Positions 8,838 through 16,788 of a stretch of DNA of 64,000 bases are shown one piece after another. The notes beneath the pieces are model-generated. The model was not told the DNA's origin and ran no database searches. It saw only the letters and a list, made by a program, of their open reading frames with translations. Origin of the DNA: JAAZIN01 sp964441025 (GTDB lineage Bacteria; Bacillota; Dethiobacteria; DTU022); assembly GCA_964441025.1 (NCBI GenBank), contig CAYTXG010000010.1, positions 6,355 through 70,354 on the forward strand, read 5' to 3'. Both the position numbers and the translations under genes were made by a program. Each line of letters opens with the position of its first letter. Position 1 is the stretch's first letter.

Positions 8838-9650
8838 GTGAAAGCTTTTGCCCTTCATTTTTCCTTTGAATTCCTGGCCGGCCTGCGCAACAAAACCCTG
8901 CTGCTGATGAATTACCTGCTGCCCCTTGGTTTCTTCGGAATCGTCGGCGGGATGATGTCCGCAATCAACCCCTCATTCGGAGAGCAGATGATCCCGGCCA
9001 TGGTCACCTTTGCCGTACTTTCCGGGGCCATCCTGGGTTTGCCGGCGCCCCTTGTGGATGCCCGTGAAGCCGACATCCTGCGCAGCTTCAAGATCAGCGG
9101 GGTGCCGGCTATCTCACTGCTGGCTGTCCCGGCCCTCTCCACGGCGCTGCACCTGCTCACTGTCTCCGCCGTAATCACGGCTGCGGCGCCGCTCCTCTTC
9201 GCCTCGCCCCTGCCGGTAAACTGGCCGGCCTACCTGCTCATCTGCCTGCTTTTTCTCTTTACTTGCTGCAGCCTGGGCCTGCTTATCGGGGTGATCTCCG
9301 GCAGCAGCCGCTCCACCATCCTCTGGTCGCAGCTGATCTACCTCCCCTCGATGATCCTGAGCGGCATGATGGTCCCGGCGGAGATGCTGCCGCAAACCTT
9401 TATCCGGATCGGCCGCCTGCTGCCGGCCTCGTACGCGATGCAGTCCTTCCTGGGGCTGGCTTACGGCAGGGAGACAGCTTATCCCCCCGCTGCCGGCGTG
9501 CTGGTCCTGCTGGCCGGCGGGATCATTGCCTTCGGGATGGCCCTCTTCCTGTTCAACTGGGATCGACGCAGCAACAGCCGCCGCGGACACCCGGCCCTGG
9601 CTGTCCTGGCCCTTTTGCCCTATCTCCTGGGCGCCCTGCTGCCGGTTTGA
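8838..9650 (+). CDS. ABC-2 type transporter permease
   Basis: This 270-residue membrane protein has six predicted hydrophobic segments and the ABC-2 export permease pattern (FLAGLRNKT near the start, then paired helices and LPSMILSGMMVP). The GTG start at 8838 has AAGGAGG nine bases upstream. It should form the membrane channel with the ATPase encoded just before. The substrate is not evident. Confidence 0.88.
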   Translation: MKAFALHFSFEFLAGLRNKTLLLMNYLLPLGFFGIVGGMMSAINPSFGEQMIPAMVTFAVLSGAILGLPAPLVDAREADILRSFKISGVPAISLLAVPALSTALHLLTVSAVITAAAPLLFASPLPVNWPAYLLICLLFLFTCCSLGLLIGVISGSSRSTILWSQLIYLPSMILSGMMVPAEMLPQTFIRIGRLLPASYAMQSFLGLAYGRETAYPPAAGVLVLLAGGIIAFGMALFLFNWDRRSNSRRGHPALAVLALLPYLLGALLPV

Positions 9651-9801
9651 GGCCGGGGCGGGGTGGAACAGGGGCAGGGGCAGGACTGGAGCGGACGGCT
9701 CCCGGCGCGAAACAAGAGGATTTCGGAGATGCATGGGGAAAAATACTCCATAATAATGGTACCGGCCAATCAAACCGGGGATGGGACGAAGGGATCAGGT
9801 C

Positions 9802-10500
9802 ATGGATCAACCGAAAGTCACCCTGCTCATTGTAGACGATCATCCGCTGTTCCGGCGCGGCGTTCGCTATTTCCTTGAAACAGTGCCCGGCCTGGAGCCG
9901 GTGGGCGAGGCGGGAAAAGGGGAGGAAGCCCTGGCCTTTCTGGAGCGGCGGAGTGTTGACCTGGTTCTGCTCGACCTGCAGATGCCCGGCCTCGATGGAA
10001 TTGAAACCACCCGGCGCCTGCTGGCCCTGCAGCCGGGGGTGAGAGTGCTTATCCTGACCTCCTTCGGCGGCGGAGAGCGCGTCCACGACGCCCTCAAGGC
10101 GGGAGCGGCCGGTTATGTCCTCAAGGACGCTGCGCCCGAAGAGCTGGTGGCGGCGATCAGGGCGGCAGCCGCAGGAGGCAGCTACCTGGGAGCGCGGGCC
10201 GCCGCGGAACTGATCGGGCAGACGGGCGGCGAAGGGCGGGGCGGGGGGGAAGAGGGGCGGCAGGGCGGAGACCCGCATGAGCCGCTCACCGCCCGCGAAA
10301 GGGAGGTCCTGGCGCTCATCGCCGGGGGTTTGAGCAACCGCGAAATAGCGGGACGCCTCTACTTAAGCGAGACAACGGTGAAGAGCCACGTGGCCAATAT
10401 ACTGGGAAAACTGGGCTTGAGGAGCCGCACCCAGGCTGCCCTCTATGCCATGCGCAAAAACTTGACGGGCGGGGTGGAGGAAAGTGACCCTGAAAAATGA
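9802..10500 (+). CDS. NarL/FixJ family response regulator
   Basis: This 232-residue protein has an N-terminal receiver domain with acidic pair DD, phosphoacceptor Asp58 (LLDLQMPG) and conserved Lys in VLKDA. A Gly-rich linker leads to a LuxR-type HTH (about 162-225, LTAREREVLALIAGGLSNREI). ATG 9802 is chosen over 9781 because AAGGG lies eight bases upstream and the receiver domain then starts normally. The gene overlaps the kinase gene by 17 bases. It probably controls the ABC exporter genes just upstream. Confidence 0.9.
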   Translation: MDQPKVTLLIVDDHPLFRRGVRYFLETVPGLEPVGEAGKGEEALAFLERRSVDLVLLDLQMPGLDGIETTRRLLALQPGVRVLILTSFGGGERVHDALKAGAAGYVLKDAAPEELVAAIRAAAAGGSYLGARAAAELIGQTGGEGRGGGEEGRQGGDPHEPLTAREREVLALIAGGLSNREIAGRLYLSETTVKSHVANILGKLGLRSRTQAALYAMRKNLTGGVEESDPEK

Positions 10501-11602
10501 AGGGCAGTATATTAAGACATTTCTGCTCAGCAGCGGGGCCGGAGCCCTCTTCGGTCTTGCTGCCGCTATAGTTTTAAACCGGATGGGCCTGGTTCCCGAC
10601 TCGGGGGGGGCCCTCTTTATTGCCGCGGTAACCCTGCTGGCCGGGTGTTATTCCGGACTGGCGGGGATGGGAGGCGCGTACCTGGATGAACGGCTGAGGC
10701 GCCGCGGCATGGAAAGGGTGCTGCCCCGGCTGGCGATCAGCTTCGGCGTCGTCGCCCTGCTCACGGCGGCCCTGGCCTGGCTGGGATTCACCCTTTTCGG
10801 TGCCGCCTCCTCCGGCCTGGAGATGCAGCGCATCGCTGCCGGGGGCATTATCGCGGGGCTGATTTTTGGAGCCCTCTTCGCCCTGGGCAATTACCTGCTC
10901 TGGCGAAACAGGCAGAAGATGATCCTTCTGGAGATGGAGAACCGCCACCTGGCGGAGCTTGCTTCCCGGGAAGAGCTGCTTCGTGAGGCGGCGCGCAACC
11001 TTGCTGTGACGGAGGAACGCAACCGCATGGCCCGTGAGTTGCACGATACCATCTCCCAGGGGATGCACGGAATAGTCTATTCCCTGCGCTCACTCCATGA
11101 TCTTCTCGACAGCAGCGAGCGGGGCATGAAGATTCTGGGCCACCTGGAGCAGACCGCTGACGAGACCATGCAGGAGCTGCATCGCCTGGTGGAGGAGCTT
11201 TCCCCCTCGCCCCTGGAGGATTACGGGCTGGCGGATGCCCTGCGTCGGCATTGCGATCTTTTCGCCCGGCGCTACGGGCTCGACCTTGAGCTGTGTCTTC
11301 ATTACGACGGGGGGCTGCAGTCGGGACAGGAGGCGGCGATCTTCCGCATTGTTCAGGAGGCGCTGACCAATGCCTGGCGCCATGCGGGAGCAGCGCGGGT
11401 TTGCGTGGAGCTGATCGGCGGCCCCGGCGGTGCAGTTCTTGCCGTGCGCGATGACGGCCGCGGCTTTGACCCCGCCGCTGCGCCCCGCGGCCGCGGCCTG
11501 GAGAACATGGAGGCCCGCGCCCGCCGGAACGGGGGATATTTCGGCATCATCTCCGCCCCCGGCACAGGCGCTGAAATAGAGGTCCGATTTCCGCAAAGCT
11601 GA
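10484..11602 (+). CDS. Sensor histidine kinase, NarL/DesK (HisKA_3) type
   Basis: This 372-residue protein has four hydrophobic segments in residues 15-145 and no large extracellular domain, as in intramembrane-sensing kinases of cell-envelope stress. A short coiled region follows, then the HisKA_3 motif ELHDTISQGMHG with phospho-acceptor His187, and an ATPase domain with N box EALTNAWRHAGA and G box DDGRGFD. It starts at GTG inside the response-regulator gene, so the two are co-translated. It most likely senses stress related to the neighbouring ABC exporter. Confidence 0.9.
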   Translation: MTLKNEGQYIKTFLLSSGAGALFGLAAAIVLNRMGLVPDSGGALFIAAVTLLAGCYSGLAGMGGAYLDERLRRRGMERVLPRLAISFGVVALLTAALAWLGFTLFGAASSGLEMQRIAAGGIIAGLIFGALFALGNYLLWRNRQKMILLEMENRHLAELASREELLREAARNLAVTEERNRMARELHDTISQGMHGIVYSLRSLHDLLDSSERGMKILGHLEQTADETMQELHRLVEELSPSPLEDYGLADALRRHCDLFARRYGLDLELCLHYDGGLQSGQEAAIFRIVQEALTNAWRHAGAARVCVELIGGPGGAVLAVRDDGRGFDPAAAPRGRGLENMEARARRNGGYFGIISAPGTGAEIEVRFPQS

Positions 11603-11799
11603 GCTGTTCAATGTCTGCCAAATTTAATCGTCAAGTTGCCGGGAACCGGATCTGCCCGGCCGCTGTCATTAAGATAGAAAGAATATCCATGGGAGGGATG
11701 AGAGGTAAAACAAACATTTCAAAAACTGCCGAATATGAGGGCCGGCAAATCCGGCTTCATCGCCGGAATGGTAGTTATAAAAAAAGTAAGGGAGCGGCA

Positions 11800-13113
11800 A
11801 TGACAATGAAGCGTATAGTTTTGATCTTACTCACCTGTTTATTCCTTGTTTTTGTTTCCGGATGCGATTCTCTTTTCCATGCTGAGCCGGGGGACAAAGA
11901 GGGCCAGATCTATTCTGGTATCATCGAGGTGATCTATCCCCGGGCTTATGAGCTTGAAGACCGCGATGCGCAGTGGAAAGTTTTCGAGCAGAACCCCGTT
12001 GACGACCTCTTTATGGCTGCGCTCAGCGATTTTTCCTATAAAACAGGCGCCGCCATCCTCCGGGACGCCGGGGAAAACATGAATTACTCACCTCTTTCGC
12101 TCTATTATGCCCTGGCCCTGGCGGCCTCGGGGGCAAGGGGCGAGACGGAAGCAGAGCTGCTGGCCCTGCTGGGCGTGCCTGACAGCCGCTTTCTTTCTAC
12201 ACAGTGCGGGAATCTCTACCGGATGCTGTACCGGGACAACGAAATCGGCAAGCTCAAGATCGCCAACTCCCTCTGGATGGACGACGACATGAACGGAGAT
12301 CCCGTTGTCTTCAAGGAAGATTATGTTAAAGATTCGGCAGAGAATTTCTATGCCAGTTCACACAGCGTCGATTTTGCCGATGCCAAAGCGGGCCAGGCAA
12401 TGGCTGATTGGATCGCGGCTCACACCAATGGCACGCTGTCTCCGGAGATTGAAACAGATCCCGATCAGATACTCTCCATCCTGAATACGGTCTATTTTTA
12501 CGATCAGTGGATTGACCGTTTCGATGAGAGCAAAACCGCTGCAGATCTGTTTCATCTTGCGAATGGCAGAGATGTAACCTGTGATTTTATGAACCAAACC
12601 TTTCTCTCGGCAAGTTTTGCAAAGGGGGAGCTCTATACCAGTGCGGCACTGGAGCTAAAAAATGGAGGCCGGATGATATTCGTGCTGCCCGACGAAAATG
12701 TCTCACCCTCTGAACTGCTCGGCTCTCCCGGGCAGATGCGGACACTATTTGAGGGCGGGGAGCCCAGTTACGGTGAGATAGTCTGGAAAATACCCAAATT
12801 CGGTTTTGGATCAAAGCTTGAACTGGTTGATCTGTTAAAAGAGCTGGGCATTAGCGCCGCTTTTGCCGGTGATGCCGATTTTTCGGGCATTACCGATCAC
12901 ATCGCTTTTATTTCTGATGTGCACCAGGAAACGCATATTGCCGTCGATGAAAAAGGCGTGGAAGCCTCGGCTTTTACCCAGATAGACTTTTGCGGCGCAG
13001 CGCCGCCTGAAAGCCGCGCTGAAATGATTCTCGACCGCCCCTTTCTTTACGCCATTACGGCGCCGGAGGGCAGCCTGCTCTTTGTGGGCCTGTGCGAGAA
13101 TCCTACCGAATGA
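11800..13113 (+). CDS. Serpin-family protease inhibitor, lipoprotein
   Basis: This 437-residue protein has a signal peptide and lipobox VSGC (Cys near 22), then a complete serpin fold: NYSPLSLYYALALAASGARGET near the N terminus and the reactive-loop hinge DEKGVEASAFT near the C terminus, followed by DRPFLYAI. Serpins trap serine or cysteine proteases by loop insertion; the small residues in the hinge suggest it is inhibitory. The target-determining P1 residue cannot be fixed by eye. ATG 11800 has GGGAG upstream and begins the signal peptide. The 200 bases before it contain no gene. Confidence 0.87.
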   Translation: MTMKRIVLILLTCLFLVFVSGCDSLFHAEPGDKEGQIYSGIIEVIYPRAYELEDRDAQWKVFEQNPVDDLFMAALSDFSYKTGAAILRDAGENMNYSPLSLYYALALAASGARGETEAELLALLGVPDSRFLSTQCGNLYRMLYRDNEIGKLKIANSLWMDDDMNGDPVVFKEDYVKDSAENFYASSHSVDFADAKAGQAMADWIAAHTNGTLSPEIETDPDQILSILNTVYFYDQWIDRFDESKTAADLFHLANGRDVTCDFMNQTFLSASFAKGELYTSAALELKNGGRMIFVLPDENVSPSELLGSPGQMRTLFEGGEPSYGEIVWKIPKFGFGSKLELVDLLKELGISAAFAGDADFSGITDHIAFISDVHQETHIAVDEKGVEASAFTQIDFCGAAPPESRAEMILDRPFLYAITAPEGSLLFVGLCENPTE

Positions 13114-13355
13114 CCAGGGCGCAGACAAGGGCGATGATAGTGAGCAGCCCCGGCAGCCAGGCCAGGTATGTCTCCATGCTGATCACACTCTCCACATAAC
13201 AGCTGTCCCGGAAAAGAATAAAGGGCAGCGACAGGATGAACAAGGCAATATTGATCATGAAAACAGCGAAGGCATAGCGGTTGATCGGTGAAAAGAATAA
13301 CCCATCCGGCCAGGGCCGGCGCCGCAATGAAACCGCCCATTGTCTTCTTCTCCAT
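13103..13355 (-). pseudogene. Small membrane protein gene broken by a frameshift
   Basis: An ATG at 13355 (MEKKTMGGFIAAPALAGW...) opens a short hydrophobic reading frame. Near 13290, around a run of four T, the sensible translation moves to another frame (SPINRYAFAVFMINIALF... ending at 13103). Together they would make an approximately 83-residue protein with two or three membrane segments. Its 3' end overlaps the serpin gene by 11 bases on the opposite strand. A sequencing error is possible; the family is not recognised. Confidence 0.45.
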
Positions 13356-13403
13356 GCAACCTACGATCCGGCGATTACCTCTACGAATTGTAGAAAACGT
13401 GAT

Positions 13404-13436
13404 AAGGTGACAGGAGAACCGTCCCCGTGTCACCTT
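13404..13436. repeat. Palindromic repeat, type B
   Basis: AAGGTGACAGG, AGAACCGTCCCC and GTGTCACCTT. The arms differ from type A, but the core CCGTCCCC is the same sequence as the type A core GGGGACGG read on the other strand. One copy was seen, upstream of mscL. Confidence 0.65.
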
Positions 13437-13510
13437 AAAAAATGTTTTCAACAAGGAAACTGCTGTCCATTGTTGAAAGAGGGGATGTAATGTAAAAGTG
13501 AGGTGGTCCC

Positions 13511-13909
13511 GTGCTCAAGGAGTTCAAGGAGTTTGCCATGAAAGGAAACGTGATGGACCTGGCCATTGCCGTCATCGTTGGCGGGGCCTTCGGTAAAATT
13601 GTGACCTCGCTGGTCAATGATATCCTTATGCCGGTCCTGGGGATCATTCTGGGCAGGATCAACTTTGCCGATTTGAAGTTTGTGATTGCCCCGGCAAGCG
13701 GCGATGTGGTCGAGGCCGCTTTCAGGTACGGCGCCTTTATCCAATCCGTTATTGATTTCCTGATCATCAGTTTCTGCATCTTCATATTTGTCAAGCTAAT
13801 CTCTTCATTCAAGAAGAAGGAACCGGCTAAGGATGACCCCGCTCCCGCGGAGCCCAGCAAAGAGGAACTGCTGCTTGCCGAGATCAGGGACCTGCTCAAA
13901 AAAGGATGA
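13511..13909 (+). CDS. mscL: Large-conductance mechanosensitive channel MscL
   Basis: This 132-residue protein is of normal length for MscL. It starts LKEFKEFAMKGNVMDLAIAV, with the amphipathic N helix and first membrane helix, then GGAFGKIV and the second helix FIQSVIDFLIISFCIFIF, and ends in a cytoplasmic coiled helix. It forms a pentameric channel that opens on membrane tension and releases solutes during osmotic downshock. The GTG start at 13511 has an AGGTGG SD. Confidence 0.93.
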   Translation: MLKEFKEFAMKGNVMDLAIAVIVGGAFGKIVTSLVNDILMPVLGIILGRINFADLKFVIAPASGDVVEAAFRYGAFIQSVIDFLIISFCIFIFVKLISSFKKKEPAKDDPAPAEPSKEELLLAEIRDLLKKG

Positions 13910-14152
13910 AAAATTTTTTCCTCATGGGACAGTCCCTGCAACCCTGCCCTTTTGCCTTTTACCGGCTGAAAAGGCGCAGTGCAGGCGGAGCGGCATTGAG
14001 AAAATAAGCCAGCCAGTGGTAAAGGAAGAAATATCTTTACCGAGAATACTAAATATAAACCATGAGCGGTTATGTAATAAATGGAATTACAGGCTGCCGG
14101 CGCACCCGGTTTTAATTTGTCTTGCTACCATGCTGCGGGGAGTGGATCACCA

Positions 14153-16366
14153 ATGGAAATTAGTGAAAATGCCAGGATAACCTATGAGAAAAGGTATTTG
14201 AAAAAGGACCTTCAGGGCAACCCCCTGGAGACACCCGAAGATCTGCTTAGAAGGGTAGCCAAAAATATGGCTGCGATAGAGCGGGAGTACGGCAAGGACG
14301 AGGCTGAAATCAAAAAAATCGAGGAGGATTTTTTTGAAGCCATGGCCGGCGCCTATTTCCTGCCCAATTCACCCACCTTGATGAATGCAGGCCGCGATCT
14401 GCAGCAGCTCAGCGCCTGTTTTGTTCTGCCCGTAGAGGATAGCATGGAGGGGATTTTCACCTCGCTTAAGCATATGGCCCTGGTGCAGAAAACGGGGGGC
14501 GGCACCGGTTTTGCCTTTGACCGGCTGCGCCCCGCCGGAGATCGGGTCCAGACAACCAATGGGGTGGCCAGCGGCCCCATCTCTTTTCTGAAGATTTTTG
14601 ATGCAGCCACCGAGGCTGTAAAACAAGGCGGTACACGTCGCGGGGCCAACATGGGCTCGCTGCGCTTCGACCATCCCGACATCCTGGAATTTATCTGCTG
14701 CAAGGAAAAAGAGGGTGAGATCAGCAACTTCAATCTCTCTGTCACCGTCTCTGATGATTTCATGCGCAAAGCAACGGGGGAGGATCCCGATCCCTATTAC
14801 CCCCTGCTCAACCCCCGCACCGGTGAACCCTATGCCGATCCCGAAACGGGAAAGGCCGTGCAGCTGCACGCTGGCGAGGTCTTTGACCTCATCGTGGAAA
14901 AGGCCTGGGCCAAGGGCGATCCCGGCATTATCTTTATCGAGCAGATGAACCGCTTCAACCCCACCCCGCACATCGGAAACTACGAGACGACCAATCCTTG
15001 CGGAGAGCAGCCGCTGCTTCCCTACGAAGCCTGCTGTCTGGCCTCGCTGAACCTGGGCAAATTCGTGACCGGTGACGGTGAGGTGGATTGGGAGCAGCTG
15101 CGCCGGGTGATCCGGACCGCCGTCCGCTTTCTCGACAACACCATAGACAGCAGCAATTATGTTGTCGAGGAGATTGACAGGATGCACAAGGGCAACCGGA
15201 AGATCGGCCTGGGGGTGATGGGCTGGCACGATCTGCTGGTCCGTTTGGGCATCCCCTATGACAGCGAAGCGGCCCTGGAGAGGGCGGAGCAGGTGATGCG
15301 CTTCATCAACGAAGAGGCCAGGGATTGCTCCGTTGATCTGGCCTCGGAGCGCGGTGTATTCCCCAATTTTGAGGGAAGCATCTACGATACTGGAAAACCG
15401 GAGGAAAGGGTCCGCAATGCCACCCGCACCACCATCGCTCCCACCGGGACTATCTCCATTTTGGCCGGAGCCAGCAGCGGCATTGAGCCTTATTTCAGCA
15501 TTGCCTTTTTGCGCAAGAACATCCTGGGCGGCGTGGATTTGCCCGAGGTGAACCCCCTTTTCCTGGAACTGGCCTCGCGCGGCGGTTTTTACTCCGAAGA
15601 GCTGATCCGTGATATTGCACGAACGGGGTATATTCCTGAAGATGAAGCGGCGGTGCCGGCCGCCATAAAAGAACTCTTTAAAACAGCCATGGAGATCGAT
15701 CCGGAGTGGCACATCCGCCACCAGGCCCTCTTTCAAAAATACACGGACAATGCCGTCAGCAAAACCATAAATCTCAGCCGTGAAGCCACGGTGGATGATA
15801 TAAAGAGCGCCTATGTTTTTGCCTGGGAAAGCGGCTGCAAAGGTATCACCGTGTACCGTGACGGTTCCAGGGAACAGCAGGTTTTGAATGTTGGCGTCGG
15901 CGTTGAAGAGAGCCTCAGGCCGAGCAGCCGTCCCGCAACTCTGACTGGACGGACAACCTGCATCAAAACAGCACTGGGCAATCTCTTCGTGACGGTTAAT
16001 ACCGCCGGGGGAAAGCCCTTCGAACTCTTCGCCCAGATCGGCAAGGCCGGCAGCGATGTGGTCGCCTTTACCGAGGCCATTGCCAGGCTGATCTCGCTGG
16101 CCCTGCGCTGCGGTGTTGGTGTGGAGGAGATCATCGCCCAACTTGAGGGGATTGGCGGCTACCGCTCGGTGGGTTTCGGCCCCAACCGGATCATGAGCGT
16201 TCCGGATGCTATCGGGCGAGCCCTGGCCCGGCTGCTCCAGGCGCGGCCCGGCGAAAACGGCAGCCGCTGCGATTCGCGGGAAATCTGCCCGGACTGCGGC
16301 AGTGCAGCCATGACCAGGGTGGAAGGCTGCGCCAAGTGCGAGGCCTGCGGCTACAGCGAGTGCTGA
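14153..16366 (+). CDS. nrdJ: Adenosylcobalamin-dependent (class II) ribonucleotide reductase
   Basis: This 737-residue enzyme reduces ribonucleoside di- or triphosphates to deoxynucleotides using coenzyme B12. Visible signatures are NSPTLMNAG, LSACFVLP with a catalytic-pair cysteine, TNPCGEQPL with the thiyl-radical cysteine, and RTTIAPTGT. The C terminus ends in a Cys-rich zinc-ribbon-like segment (CPDC, CAKC, CGYSEC) that carries the reducing cysteines. Start 14153 is preferred over an in-frame ATG at 14081 because GGGGAG precedes it and homologues begin near here. No cobalamin riboswitch was recognised in the 240-base upstream gap. The enzyme works without oxygen, in line with an anaerobe. 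Confidence 0.92.
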   Translation: MEISENARITYEKRYLKKDLQGNPLETPEDLLRRVAKNMAAIEREYGKDEAEIKKIEEDFFEAMAGAYFLPNSPTLMNAGRDLQQLSACFVLPVEDSMEGIFTSLKHMALVQKTGGGTGFAFDRLRPAGDRVQTTNGVASGPISFLKIFDAATEAVKQGGTRRGANMGSLRFDHPDILEFICCKEKEGEISNFNLSVTVSDDFMRKATGEDPDPYYPLLNPRTGEPYADPETGKAVQLHAGEVFDLIVEKAWAKGDPGIIFIEQMNRFNPTPHIGNYETTNPCGEQPLLPYEACCLASLNLGKFVTGDGEVDWEQLRRVIRTAVRFLDNTIDSSNYVVEEIDRMHKGNRKIGLGVMGWHDLLVRLGIPYDSEAALERAEQVMRFINEEARDCSVDLASERGVFPNFEGSIYDTGKPEERVRNATRTTIAPTGTISILAGASSGIEPYFSIAFLRKNILGGVDLPEVNPLFLELASRGGFYSEELIRDIARTGYIPEDEAAVPAAIKELFKTAMEIDPEWHIRHQALFQKYTDNAVSKTINLSREATVDDIKSAYVFAWESGCKGITVYRDGSREQQVLNVGVGVEESLRPSSRPATLTGRTTCIKTALGNLFVTVNTAGGKPFELFAQIGKAGSDVVAFTEAIARLISLALRCGVGVEEIIAQLEGIGGYRSVGFGPNRIMSVPDAIGRALARLLQARPGENGSRCDSREICPDCGSAAMTRVEGCAKCEACGYSEC

Positions 16367-16788
16367 GCCCGGAAGCTGTCTCCACTCTTCAGGGCTGCAT
16401 GAATACAAACGGGTGTCATTCTGAGCGCAGCGAAGAATCTCCTTAATAAGCATAAGCAGTTCTTCCGCTTCCTGTATTGCAGCACGGGCGCTAAGATGCT
16501 GTGAAATTACTCCGCCGCGCGCAACAATTTCTGAAGAAAGCTATCTTTTCACAGGCTGCCCCCGGTCTTTTTTTTTGCTTCAAAGTGGGACAAGAAGGAG
16601 AGTCCCCCTTGCCCTACCTGGCAAAAAATAGGACCATTTAAAAAAAGAAATGGGGCTATTCCCATTTTAATGATTTTGTGATAGTATTAGCCTTTGGATT
16701 GATCTGTTAAAAAGAAGACAAGTGGTTAAAGTCTAATTTTACCACGTAGAGCACAATAACATACTATCAGGAAATGAGGGCACGGGTA
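16367..16788. other. Intergenic region with a dispersed repeat and a T-rich tract
   Basis: No gene was seen. The stretch holds GTGTCATTCTGAGCGCAGCG (from 16413), a run of nine T at about 16570, and an imperfect inverted repeat GTGGTTAAA/TTTTACCAC at about 16722-16745 just upstream of the surface protein. The last could be an operator. Confidence 0.4.
16413..16441 (+). repeat. Short dispersed repeat of the GTCATTCTGAGCG...GAAGAATCT type
   Basis: This short motif is familiar from intergenic positions in many unrelated bacterial genomes. One copy is present, 3' of nrdJ. Its function is unknown. Confidence 0.45.

Noticed and set aside
9651..9801. A gene between the ABC permease and the response regulator
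   Set aside because: Open frames here are continuations of shadows from neighbouring genes and lack start signals.
13910..14152. Cobalamin riboswitch upstream of the B12-dependent ribonucleotide reductase
   Set aside because: No B12-box or recognisable core was found in the 240-base gap.
14369..16453. A long open frame on the minus strand opposite the ribonucleotide reductase gene
   Set aside because: It is a by-product of GC-rich codon use. The plus-strand protein has all family motifs; the minus-strand translation has none and no SD.
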